From JAJDXW01 sp965202895 (lineage in GTDB: Bacteria; Pseudomonadota; Gammaproteobacteria; HK1), in the NCBI GenBank assembly GCA_965202895.1, contig OZ241901.1, positions 2,976,001 to 3,040,000 on the forward strand: a stretch of 64,000 nucleotides of DNA, read 5' to 3'. This document shows, piece after piece, positions 42,297-50,460 of this stretch (its first letter is position 1; each line of letters starts with the position of its first letter). The notes under the pieces were generated by a model. That model saw only the letters and a program-made list of their open reading frames with translations. It did no database searches and had not been told where the DNA came from. Both the position numbers and the translations under genes were made by a program.

Positions 42297-43943
42297 GTGA
42301 CCGTGGAGCTCCGGACCCGGCCGGACCGCTACCGCCACTGGTCGATCGAGGTCGACGGGCCGGTGGCGACCCTCCGGCTCGCGGTGGACGAGCAGGGCGG
42401 CATCGGCCCCGGCTACGAGCTCAAGCTCAACTCCTACGACCTCGGCGTGGACGTCGAGCTCCACGACGCGGTCGAGCGCCTTCGCTTCGAGCACCCCGAG
42501 GTCGGGGCGGTGGTGATCACCTCCGCCCGCGACCGGGTGTTCTCGGCGGGCGCCAACATCCGGATGCTCGGCCGCTCGGGCCATGCCGACAAGGTGAACT
42601 TCTGCAAGTTCACCAACGAGACCCGGAACGCCATCGAGGATGCGTGCGCGCATTCGGGGCAGCGCTACGTCGCGGCGCTGAACGGCGCGGCGGCGGGCGG
42701 CGGCTACGAGCTCGCCCTCGCCTGCGACTGGATCATGCTCGTGGACGACGGCTCGAGCGCGGTCTCCCTGCCCGAGGTGCCCCTCCTCGGCGTCCTCCCC
42801 GGCACGGGCGGCCTCACCCGGGTCGTCGACAAGCGCAAGGTGCGCCGCGACCACGCCGACTTCTTCTGCACGGTGGAGGAAGGGGTGCGGGGGCGGCGTG
42901 CGCTCGACTGGCGCCTCGTCGACGAGCTCGCCCCGCGTTCCCGCTTCGACGAGGCGGTCCGCGAGCGCGCCCGCGCGCTCGCGGCCGGCCGCCCGGCCGA
43001 ACGCGGGATTGCCTGGCCGGACCTCGCGTGCGAGGCGGGGGCGGACTCGAGGCGCTATCGCCATCTCCACGTCGCGATCGACCGCACGGCCCGGACCGCG
43101 GACCTCGTCCTTCTCGGGCCGGAGCGCGCGCCCCCGGACGATGCGGCCGGGATCGAGGCGCAAGGAGAGGGCTTCTGGCCCCTCGCGCTCGCCCGCGAGC
43201 TCGACGACGCCATCCTGTGGCTCCGCCACAACGAGCTCGAGATCGGCACGTGGCTCCTCCGCTCGCGGGGCGACCTCGCGCGGGTGCTCGCCCACGACGC
43301 GCTCCTCGACGCGCACCCCGGCCACTGGCTCGTGCGCGAGATCCGGCTGTTCTGGAAGCGGATCCTGAAGCGCCTGGACGTGGTCGGCCGGAGCTGGATC
43401 GCGCTCGTCGAGCCCGCGGCCTGCTTCGCGGGCACCCTGCTCGAGCTGGTGCTCGGGGCGGACCGCGCCTACATGCTCCGGGGCGGGGAGTACGAGGAGA
43501 AGCCGGTCTCCCCGGCCGAGGTGGCGCTCGGCCCCCTCAACTTCGGCGCGTACCCCGCCGTCAACGGCCTCACCCGGCTGGCGATGCGCTACCCCGAGGA
43601 GGCGCGCGTCCCGGATGCGGCCCGGGACGCGGTCGGGCGCCGCCTCGACGCCGAGGCCGCCGAAGCGCTTCGCATCGTGACCTTCACCCCGGACGACATC
43701 GACTGGGAGGACGAGGTGCGGGTCGCCGTCGAGGAGCGGTCGAGCTTCTCCCCCGACGCCCTCGTCGGCATGGAGGCGAGCCTGCGGTTTCCGGGGCCGG
43801 AGACGATGGAGTCGAAGATATTCGGGCGGCTCAGCGCGTGGCAGAATTGGATCTTCCAGCGGCCCAACGCGGTGGGGGAGGGCGGCGCGCTCATGCGCTA
43901 CGGCACGGGGCGCGGAGCCGAATTCGACCGGCGGAGGGTATGA
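42297..43943 (+). CDS. boxC: 2,3-epoxybenzoyl-CoA dihydrolase (BoxC)
   Basis: Protein of 548 residues with two crotonase-like halves. It cleaves the epoxide of benzoyl-CoA and releases formate, giving 3,4-dehydroadipyl-CoA semialdehyde in aerobic benzoate degradation. Family features are the opening YRHWSIEVDGPVATLRLAVD, GPGYELKLNSYDLGVDVEL, SARDRVFSAGANIRMLG, GAAAGGGYELALACD, and the C-terminal FGRLSAWQNWIFQRPNAVG. It overlaps boxB by 4 bp and begins the box operon after the 53-residue membrane protein. Confidence 0.93.
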   Translation: MTVELRTRPDRYRHWSIEVDGPVATLRLAVDEQGGIGPGYELKLNSYDLGVDVELHDAVERLRFEHPEVGAVVITSARDRVFSAGANIRMLGRSGHADKVNFCKFTNETRNAIEDACAHSGQRYVAALNGAAAGGGYELALACDWIMLVDDGSSAVSLPEVPLLGVLPGTGGLTRVVDKRKVRRDHADFFCTVEEGVRGRRALDWRLVDELAPRSRFDEAVRERARALAAGRPAERGIAWPDLACEAGADSRRYRHLHVAIDRTARTADLVLLGPERAPPDDAAGIEAQGEGFWPLALARELDDAILWLRHNELEIGTWLLRSRGDLARVLAHDALLDAHPGHWLVREIRLFWKRILKRLDVVGRSWIALVEPAACFAGTLLELVLGADRAYMLRGGEYEEKPVSPAEVALGPLNFGAYPAVNGLTRLAMRYPEEARVPDAARDAVGRRLDAEAAEALRIVTFTPDDIDWEDEVRVAVEERSSFSPDALVGMEASLRFPGPETMESKIFGRLSAWQNWIFQRPNAVGEGGALMRYGTGRGAEFDRRRV

Positions 43944-45373
43944 ACGTGGCGAGCGTCGATCTGAACCAGCGCATCCCCAACAACGTCGGCCTCGGCGACG
44001 ACCGGCGCCTCCGGCGGGCGCTCGAGGCGTGGCAGCCGGCCTACGTCGAGTGGTGGAGGGAGGTGGGTCCGGCAGGGCTCCAGACGAGCGACGTGTACCT
44101 TCGCACCGCGGTCGACGTCGATACGGGCGGCTGGGCCCACTACGACTACGTGAAGATGCCGGACTACCGCTGGGGCATCTTCCTCGCCCCGCCGGCCGCG
44201 GACCGGGTCATCGGGTTCGGCGACCGCAAGGGCGAGCCGGCGTGGCAGGAGGTCCCCGGCGAGCACCGCGGCGCGCTCCGGCGCATCATCACCGTGCAGG
44301 GGGATACCGAGCCCGCCTCCGTCGAACAGCAGCGCCACCTCGGCGCGACCTGCCCCTCGCTCTACGATCTCCGCGCCCTGCTCCAGGTCAACGTGGAGGA
44401 GGGGCGCCACCTCTGGGCGATGGTCTACCTCCTGCACGCCTACTTCGGCCGCGACGGGCGGGACGAGGCGGACGCCCTCCTCGAGCGGCGCTCCGGGGAC
44501 GCGGACCGGCCGCGGATCCTCGGCGCCTTCAACGAGGCGACCCCCGACTGGCTCGCCTTCTTCATGTTCACCTACTTCACCGACCGGGACGGGAAGTTCC
44601 AGCTCGCCGCCCTCCAGGAATCCGGCTTCGACCCCCTCGCCCGCACCTGCCGGTTCATGCTGAAGGAGGAGTCGTACCACATGTACGTCGGGGAGTCCGG
44701 GCTCACCCGGATCGTGCGAAGGACCGCCGACGCGCTCCGCGAGTCTCCCGGCGCGGACCCGCGGTCGCTCGGGGTCATCGACCCCGAGACGTTCCGGAAG
44801 TACCTCAACTTCCACTACTCGGTCACCCTCGACCTCTTCGGGGCGGAGGTCTCCACCAACTCCGCGAACTGGTACTCGATGGGGCTCAAGGGCCGCTATC
44901 GGGAGGGGCGGATCGACGACGACCACCGGCTCGATTCCTCCACCTACCCGATCCTGCGTCCGGCCGGGGGGGGCGCCGGCTTCGAGACCGGGGAGGCGCC
45001 CGCCCTCAACGTGCTCAACGAGCGGCTGCGCGACGACTTCATCGCCGACGTCGAGATCGGGGTGCGCAAGTGGAGCCGCATCTTCCGCGAGGCCGGGGTG
45101 GACGTCGACCTCCGACTGCCCCACCGGGCGTTCAACCGCCGGATCGGGATCTTCCGGGACGTCCACGTGACGCCGGAAGGCGAGGAGATCCCGGAGGAGG
45201 AGTGGCGGCGCCGCGAGAGCGAGTGGCTCCCGACCGCGCGCGACCGGGAGTACGTCGCGTCGCTGATGCCGGAGGCGGTGCGCGAGCCCGGGCGGTTCGC
45301 GAGCTGGATCGCGCCGCCGGAGCGCGGCGTGGACCGCACCCCGGTCGAATTCGAATACGTGCGGTTCGGCTGA
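43940..45373 (+). CDS. boxB: Benzoyl-CoA 2,3-epoxidase subunit BoxB
   Basis: Diiron oxygenase subunit of 477 residues that epoxidises benzoyl-CoA with electrons from BoxA. Carboxylate/His ligand pairs are seen in NVEEGRHLWAMVYLL near 151 and LKEESYHMYVGESG near 243, and the chain starts VDLNQRIPNNVGL as in known BoxB. BoxA, the reductase, is not in the window. The ATG overlaps the boxC stop. Confidence 0.94.
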   Translation: MNVASVDLNQRIPNNVGLGDDRRLRRALEAWQPAYVEWWREVGPAGLQTSDVYLRTAVDVDTGGWAHYDYVKMPDYRWGIFLAPPAADRVIGFGDRKGEPAWQEVPGEHRGALRRIITVQGDTEPASVEQQRHLGATCPSLYDLRALLQVNVEEGRHLWAMVYLLHAYFGRDGRDEADALLERRSGDADRPRILGAFNEATPDWLAFFMFTYFTDRDGKFQLAALQESGFDPLARTCRFMLKEESYHMYVGESGLTRIVRRTADALRESPGADPRSLGVIDPETFRKYLNFHYSVTLDLFGAEVSTNSANWYSMGLKGRYREGRIDDDHRLDSSTYPILRPAGGGAGFETGEAPALNVLNERLRDDFIADVEIGVRKWSRIFREAGVDVDLRLPHRAFNRRIGIFRDVHVTPEGEEIPEEEWRRRESEWLPTARDREYVASLMPEAVREPGRFASWIAPPERGVDRTPVEFEYVRFG

Positions 45374-45392
45374 GCCGCCCCGGGAAGCCGCC

Positions 45393-47054
45393 GTGTACTC
45401 GAGCGTCGACGTCACCGCCGACCCTCCGCGGGTGGAGATCCCCCGCGAGTACAACGCGGCGCGGGACATCGTGGACCGCCATCTCGCCACGGAGCGGGCC
45501 GGCCGCCTCGCCGTCATCGACGCCGCCGGAGCGTACACCTACGCCGAGCTCGCGGAGCGGATCAACCGGGCCGGCAACGCCCTGCTCGACCTCGGGGTGC
45601 GGATGGAGAGCCGGGTGGCGATCTGCCTGCTCGACTCGGTGGACTTCCCCGCGGTGTTCCTCGGGGCGATCCGGATCGGGGCGGTTCCGATCCCCCTCAA
45701 CACCCTGCTGACCGCGGCCGACTACGACTACGTGCTGCGCGACAGCCGCGCCCACACCCTGGTGGTGAGCCGGGAGCTCCACCCGTCCTTCGCACCCGTC
45801 CTTCGCGGGCAGCCCTGGCTCCGCGAGGTGGTGGTCGCGGGGGATGGCGGCGACGGCGATGGCGACGGCGCCGACGTCGGCGGTGAAGGCGGCGGCGGGG
45901 GCCGGCCGGGAAGCGCGGGCGGGGAGGGCGGGGCGGGCGCCCATCGTCTCGCCGGCCTTCTGGCGGCGGCCTCGCCCGAGCTCCAGCCCGCGCCCACCAC
46001 CTCGGACGACGTCGCCTTCTGGCTCTACACGTCCGGGACGACCGGCGCGCCCAAGGGGGCGATGCACCTGCACCGCCACCTCGTGCATACGGTGGCCGGC
46101 TACGGGCTCGCGGTGCTCGGGGTGGAGCCCGACGACGTCGTGTTCTCGGCCGCCAAGCTGTTCTTCGCCTACGGGCTCGGGAACGCCCTGACGATCCCCC
46201 TCTACGTCGGCGCGACCGCGGTCCTCCATCCGGGGCGCCCGACCCCGGACGCGGTGATGAAGGTGCTGCGCGAGCACGAGCCGACCCTGTTCTTCGGGGT
46301 GCCGACCCTCTACGGCAACCTCCTCGCGGACCCCGCGAACGATCGGGCCGCGGGCTCTCCCCGCCTTCGCCGCTGCATATCCGCCGGGGAGCCCCTGCCG
46401 GTCGGGGTCGCGCGGGCGTGGGAGGAGCGGTTCGGGATCGCGCCCCTGGACGGGATCGGCACCACCGAGCTGCTGCACGTCTTCCTCACCAACCGGCCCG
46501 GCGGCCATCGCTACGGGACGACCGGGCGCGAGCCGGTCCCGGGATACGAGGTCGAGATCGTCGGCGAGGACGGCGAGCCGGTCCCGCCCGGAGAGATCGG
46601 GGAGCTCTGCGTGCGCGGGGCGACCGCCGCCGTCGCCTACTGGAACCAGCGGGAGAAGAGCCTCCGGGCCTTTCACGGCCCCTGGACCCGGACCGGAGAC
46701 AAGTACCGCCGGGACGAGGACGGCTACTACGTGTGCGCCGGGCGCACCGACGACATGCTCAAGGTCGGCGGGATCTGGGTCTCTCCCTTCGAGGTCGAGG
46801 GGGCGCTCATCGAGCACGACGAGGTGCTCGAAGCGGCGGTGGTGGGCGAAGAGGACGAGAACGGCCTCGTCAAGCCGAAGGCGTTCGTCGTGTTGACCGA
46901 CCCCGGGCGCGCCTCGCCGGAGCTCGCGGTCGAGCTGCAGGGCTTCGTCAAGGGGCGGCTCGCTCCCTGGAAGTACCCGCGGTGGATCGAGTTCACCGGC
47001 GATCTGCCGAAGACGGCCACCGGCAAGATCAAGCGGTTCCAGCTCCGGGCGTGA
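45393..47054 (+). CDS. bclA: Benzoate-CoA ligase
   Basis: Adenylate-forming ligase of 553 residues with a GTG start. It activates benzoate to benzoyl-CoA, feeding BoxB/BoxC. Motifs: FWLYTSGTTGAPKGAMHLH near 210, GIGTTELLHVFLTN near 355, TRTGDKYRRDEDGYYVCAGR near 432, and the catalytic lysine in PKTATGKIKRFQL at the end. Residues about 148-186 are a Gly/Asp-rich low-complexity insertion between VVVAGD and HRLAGLLAAASPEL that normal ligases lack. Its stop overlaps the hydrolase GTG. Confidence 0.92.
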   Translation: MYSSVDVTADPPRVEIPREYNAARDIVDRHLATERAGRLAVIDAAGAYTYAELAERINRAGNALLDLGVRMESRVAICLLDSVDFPAVFLGAIRIGAVPIPLNTLLTAADYDYVLRDSRAHTLVVSRELHPSFAPVLRGQPWLREVVVAGDGGDGDGDGADVGGEGGGGGRPGSAGGEGGAGAHRLAGLLAAASPELQPAPTTSDDVAFWLYTSGTTGAPKGAMHLHRHLVHTVAGYGLAVLGVEPDDVVFSAAKLFFAYGLGNALTIPLYVGATAVLHPGRPTPDAVMKVLREHEPTLFFGVPTLYGNLLADPANDRAAGSPRLRRCISAGEPLPVGVARAWEERFGIAPLDGIGTTELLHVFLTNRPGGHRYGTTGREPVPGYEVEIVGEDGEPVPPGEIGELCVRGATAAVAYWNQREKSLRAFHGPWTRTGDKYRRDEDGYYVCAGRTDDMLKVGGIWVSPFEVEGALIEHDEVLEAAVVGEEDENGLVKPKAFVVLTDPGRASPELAVELQGFVKGRLAPWKYPRWIEFTGDLPKTATGKIKRFQLRA

Positions 47055-47887
47055 TCGATTCGGGCTTCCTCGGCGCGGCGGGCGGCCGGATCGAGTACGC
47101 CCGTTGGGGAGCGGGAGCGGGAGGGGGCGGGGAGGCGGCGCCGCTCGTCCTGCTCCACGAAGGGCTCGGCTGCGTGAGCATGTGGCGCGGCTGGCCGGCC
47201 GAGCTCGCGCGGGCGACGGGGAGGGAGGTCTTCGCCTACAGCCGCTTCGGCTACGGCGGATCGAGTGCGGCCGAGCTCCCGCGGCCCCTCGATTTCATGG
47301 CGCAGGAGGCGCGCACGGTCCTCCCGGAGGTGATCGAGGCCGCGGGGGTCGGCGACGGGGCGCCGCCGGTCCTCGTCGGGCACAGCGACGGCGGGACCAT
47401 CGCCCTCCTGTGCGCCGCGTTCGGAGCGGTTCCGCTCGGCGGGGTGGTGACCCTGGCCGCGCATGCGTTCAACGAGCCGCGCTGCATCGAGGGGATCGAG
47501 GCGGCGCGGGAGGCGTTCCGTCATGGAGACCTTCGCGAACGGCTCGCCCGGCACCACGGCGAACGGACCGACGACGCCTTCCGGGGGTGGTGCGACACCT
47601 GGCTCGATCCGGGGTTCGAGCACTGGACCATCGAGGAGGAGCTCGCCCGCGTGAACGTGCCGCTCCTCGTCGTGCAGGGCCGCGACGACGCCTACGGGAC
47701 CCTTCGCCAGGTCGAGGTCATCGCGGAGCGGGCCGCCGGCCCCTGCCGTACCCTCGTCCTCGACGACTGCGGCCATGCCCCGCACCGCGACCGGGCGCGG
47801 GCGACGACGGGGGCGATCGTCCGTTTCCTCGAAGGGTTCCGGAAGGGCGCCGGAAGGGCGCCGGAAGGGCGCCGGAAGGGCTGCTGA
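47051..47887 (+). CDS. Alpha/beta hydrolase of the box cluster
   Basis: Protein of 278 residues, GTG start overlapping the ligase stop. The fold signature is complete: oxyanion strand LVLLHEGLGCVSMWRGWP, nucleophile elbow VGHSDGGTIALL near 110, acid in VVQGRDDAYGT near 215, and His in DDCGHAPHRDR. Alpha/beta hydrolases accompany several box clusters and may cleave a CoA thioester or lactone, but this one is not assigned. Its last 20 residues (GAGRAPEGRRKGC) come from an 11-bp tandem repeat, so the C-terminus is repeat-derived. Confidence 0.82.
   Translation: MIDSGFLGAAGGRIEYARWGAGAGGGGEAAPLVLLHEGLGCVSMWRGWPAELARATGREVFAYSRFGYGGSSAAELPRPLDFMAQEARTVLPEVIEAAGVGDGAPPVLVGHSDGGTIALLCAAFGAVPLGGVVTLAAHAFNEPRCIEGIEAAREAFRHGDLRERLARHHGERTDDAFRGWCDTWLDPGFEHWTIEEELARVNVPLLVVQGRDDAYGTLRQVEVIAERAAGPCRTLVLDDCGHAPHRDRARATTGAIVRFLEGFRKGAGRAPEGRRKGC
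47841..47884. repeat. 11-bp tandem array at the hydrolase/waaA junction
   Basis: Units of GGAAGGGCGCC at 47841, 47852 and 47863, and a partial unit GGAAGGGCTGC at 47874. The array covers the hydrolase C-terminus and lies 38 bp before waaA. The waaA frame is open back to at least 47775, so gain of one unit (11 bp) would join hydrolase and WaaA in frame. Confidence 0.93.
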
Positions 47888-47921
47888 AGGATTGCCGAAG
47901 GACCTTGGCGGGCCGCTTGCC

Positions 47922-49181
47922 GTGCGAACCCTCTACACGATCGTGCTCTACGGAATGATGCCCTACGTCTGGCTTCGCCTCGCGTGGCGGGGCCGCCGGG
48001 ACTGGGACCATCTCCGGCACGTCGGCGAACGGCTCGGGTTCGGCCCGGACGCCGGCGCGGGCGGGATCCTGGTGCACGCGGTGTCGGTGGGAGAGGTCCA
48101 GGCCGCCCTTCCCCTCCTCGACCTCATGCTGGAGAAGCGCCGCGGGCCGATCCTGCTCACCACCACCACCCCGTCCGGACGGCGCCGGGGCGAGTCCCTG
48201 TTCTCCGGCCGGGTGGTGCAGCGCTACCTGCCGTGGGACCTTCCGGGCGCCATCCGGCGGTTCCTCGCCCGCACCGCGCCCCGCGCGGTCGTCGTGCTCG
48301 AGACCGAGCTGTGGCCGAACCTCATCCACGCCTGCTCCGAGCGGTCGATCCCGCTGGTCTACGTCAACGCCCGGCTCTCGGAGCGCTCCGCGGCCGGGTA
48401 CCGCCGCTTCCGGGGCCTGTTCGCGCCCGCCCTCGGCCGGGTGAGCGCGGTCGCGGCCCAGACCCGCGAGGACGCGGCCCGGCTCGTCGCGACCGGGGCC
48501 CGCCCGGACCGGGTGGTGGTCACGGGGAACACCAAGCTGGACGTCACGGTGCCGGCCGCCGCCCGCGAGGGCGGGCAGCACCTGCGGAGCCTGATCGGCG
48601 CGAGCCGCCGGGTCTGGATCGCCGCGAGCACCCACGAGGGAGAGGAGGAGGCGGTGCTCGACGCGCTCGCCCGGGTGCGCGAGGAGGTGAAGGGATGCCG
48701 CCTCATCCTGGTCCCGCGGCACGTGGAGCGGGCGGGCCGCATCGCCTCCCTCGTCCGGCGCCGCGGCTACTCGGTGTCGCTCCGGACCGGCGGCTTCGAC
48801 GGGTCCGCCGACGTGCTCGTCGGCGACACGATGGGAGAGCTTCCGGTCTTCTACGCCGCGTCGGACCTCGCGTTCGTCGGCGGGAGCCTCGTCGACGTCG
48901 GGGGGCACAACCTCCTGGAGCCGGCCGCGCTCGGCATCCCCGCCCTCACCGGCCCCCACGTGCGCAACTTCGCCGACCTCGCCGCGTCGCTCCGGGCGGC
49001 CGGGGCGGTGCGGACCGTCCACGGGGCGGAGGACCTCGCCCGAACCGTCGCCGACCTCCTGCGGGACCCGAACCGCCGCCACCGCATGGGGGAGGAGGGC
49101 CGGCGGTTCGTGCTCTCGAACGGGGGGGCCCGGGAGCGGACCATGGCGGTCATCGACCGGCTGCTCGAGGCGCCGGCCTGA
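47922..49181 (+). CDS. waaA: 3-deoxy-D-manno-octulosonic acid (Kdo) transferase WaaA
   Basis: GT-B glycosyltransferase of 419 residues that adds Kdo to lipid A at the inner membrane. Features: N-terminal hydrophobic anchor VRTLYTIVLYGMMPYVWLRL, LVHAVSVGEVQAALPLL, VVVLETELWPNLI, STHEGEEEAVLDA, and NLLEPAALGIPALTGPHVRNF. GTG at 47922 matches the usual N-terminus; the frame is open further upstream but is repeat-derived there. It shows the organism makes Kdo-containing lipopolysaccharide. Whether it is mono- or bifunctional is not visible. Confidence 0.93.
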   Translation: MRTLYTIVLYGMMPYVWLRLAWRGRRDWDHLRHVGERLGFGPDAGAGGILVHAVSVGEVQAALPLLDLMLEKRRGPILLTTTTPSGRRRGESLFSGRVVQRYLPWDLPGAIRRFLARTAPRAVVVLETELWPNLIHACSERSIPLVYVNARLSERSAAGYRRFRGLFAPALGRVSAVAAQTREDAARLVATGARPDRVVVTGNTKLDVTVPAAAREGGQHLRSLIGASRRVWIAASTHEGEEEAVLDALARVREEVKGCRLILVPRHVERAGRIASLVRRRGYSVSLRTGGFDGSADVLVGDTMGELPVFYAASDLAFVGGSLVDVGGHNLLEPAALGIPALTGPHVRNFADLAASLRAAGAVRTVHGAEDLARTVADLLRDPNRRHRMGEEGRRFVLSNGGARERTMAVIDRLLEAPA

Positions 49182-49210
49182 TCCGGCCTGAAGGGAGGCG
49201 CAGGAAGCCG

Positions 49211-49954
49211 ATGTACACGCTCGTCCTGCTCCGCCACGGCGAGAGCGCCTGGAACCGCGCCAACCGTTTCACGGGGTGGACGGACGTCGACCTGACCGAG
49301 GCCGGCCGGCGCCAGGCCCGGACGGCCGGGGCGCTGCTTCGCGACGGCGGGTTCGAGTTCGACGTGGCCTTCACCTCGGTGCTCAAGCGCGCGATCCGCA
49401 CCCTCTGGATCGCCCTCGACGAGATGGACCGGATGTGGGTTCCGGTCCATCGCGACTGGCGTCTCAACGAACGCCACTACGGCGCCTTGCAGGGGCTCGA
49501 CAAGGCGGAGACCGCGGCCCGCTACGGCGAGGACCAGGTCCTCAAGTGGCGCCGCAGCTACGACGAGCCGCCCCCCGCCCTCGATCCGGGCGACGAGCGG
49601 CATCCGGGGGGGGATCCGAGGTATGCGGGGGTCCCGGACCTGCCGCGCACCGAATGCCTCAAGGACACCGTGGAGCGCATGATGCCGCTCTGGGAAGGAA
49701 CGATCGCGCCCCGGGTGCGGGCCGGGGAGCGGGCCCTCGTGTGCGCGCACGGCAACTCCCTCCGGGCGCTCGTCAAGCACCTGGGAGGGATCTCGGACGA
49801 AGACGTCCTCGGGGTGAACATCCCGACCGGGGCGCCCCTCGTGTACGAGCTCGACACGGGGCTTCGGGAGATCGGACACCGTTACCTGGGTGATCCGGCG
49901 GAAGTCGAGGCGGCCATGCGGGCGGTCGCGGAGCAGGGGAGGGCGGCGAGATGA
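49211..49954 (+). CDS. gpmA: 2,3-bisphosphoglycerate-dependent phosphoglycerate mutase
   Basis: Protein of 247 residues. The phosphohistidine site is LVLLRHGESAWN at the N-terminus, with FTGWTDVDLTEAGRRQA, LNERHYGALQGLDKAE near 87, the RRSYDEPPP loop and the second histidine in LVCAHGNSLRALVKHLG near 180. It interconverts 3- and 2-phosphoglycerate. ATG behind GGGAGGCGCAGGAAG. The stop overlaps the next gene by 4 bp. Confidence 0.95.
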   Translation: MYTLVLLRHGESAWNRANRFTGWTDVDLTEAGRRQARTAGALLRDGGFEFDVAFTSVLKRAIRTLWIALDEMDRMWVPVHRDWRLNERHYGALQGLDKAETAARYGEDQVLKWRRSYDEPPPALDPGDERHPGGDPRYAGVPDLPRTECLKDTVERMMPLWEGTIAPRVRAGERALVCAHGNSLRALVKHLGGISDEDVLGVNIPTGAPLVYELDTGLREIGHRYLGDPAEVEAAMRAVAEQGRAAR

Positions 49955-50298
49955 CGGAGCCGATGCGGGAGGCGACCTTCGAGGAGTTCCAGCGGATCCG
50001 GATCCACGCCGGGACCGTCGTCGAGGCGGCCCCGAACCCGAAGGCGAGGGCCCCCGCCTACGTGTTGCGGATCGACTTCGGCCCGCTCGGGATGCGGACC
50101 AGCTCGGCCCAGCTCACCCGGAACTACACGCCCGAGGAGCTGGTCGGCCGGCAGGTCGTGGCCGTGCTGAACTTCCCCCCGAAGCGGGTCGCGGGGGTGA
50201 AGTCGGAGGTGCTGGTGCTCGGCACCGTGAGCGACGAGGAAGGGGTCGTCCTTCTCCACCCGTCGTTCCCGGTCGCGAACGGCTCGGTGGTGGCCTGA
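49951..50298 (+). CDS. CsaA-like tRNA-binding OB-fold protein
   Basis: Protein of 115 residues with a single tRNA_bind OB fold: FQRIRIHAGTVVEAAPNPKA, YVLRIDFGPLGMRTSSAQL, GRQVVAVLNFPPKRVAGVKS and EVLVLGTVSDEEGVVLLHP. CsaA proteins have been described as chaperone-like and tRNA-binding. It overlaps gpmA and is the last gene of the long plus-strand block. Confidence 0.88.
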   Translation: MTEPMREATFEEFQRIRIHAGTVVEAAPNPKARAPAYVLRIDFGPLGMRTSSAQLTRNYTPEELVGRQVVAVLNFPPKRVAGVKSEVLVLGTVSDEEGVVLLHPSFPVANGSVVA

Positions 50299-50460
50299 GC
50301 CCGCGCCTCTGTCCGCCCCCCGCTGATCCGTCCCGAATCCACCCCGCCGCATCATGGGGTATGATGGCAGCGGTACTCTACGGGGAGTCACGGGCCCGGC
50401 TGGAAGCCGACAGGGAGAGTACGACGGCTGGAGATCGGCCACCGGACGGAAGGGGTGGAC

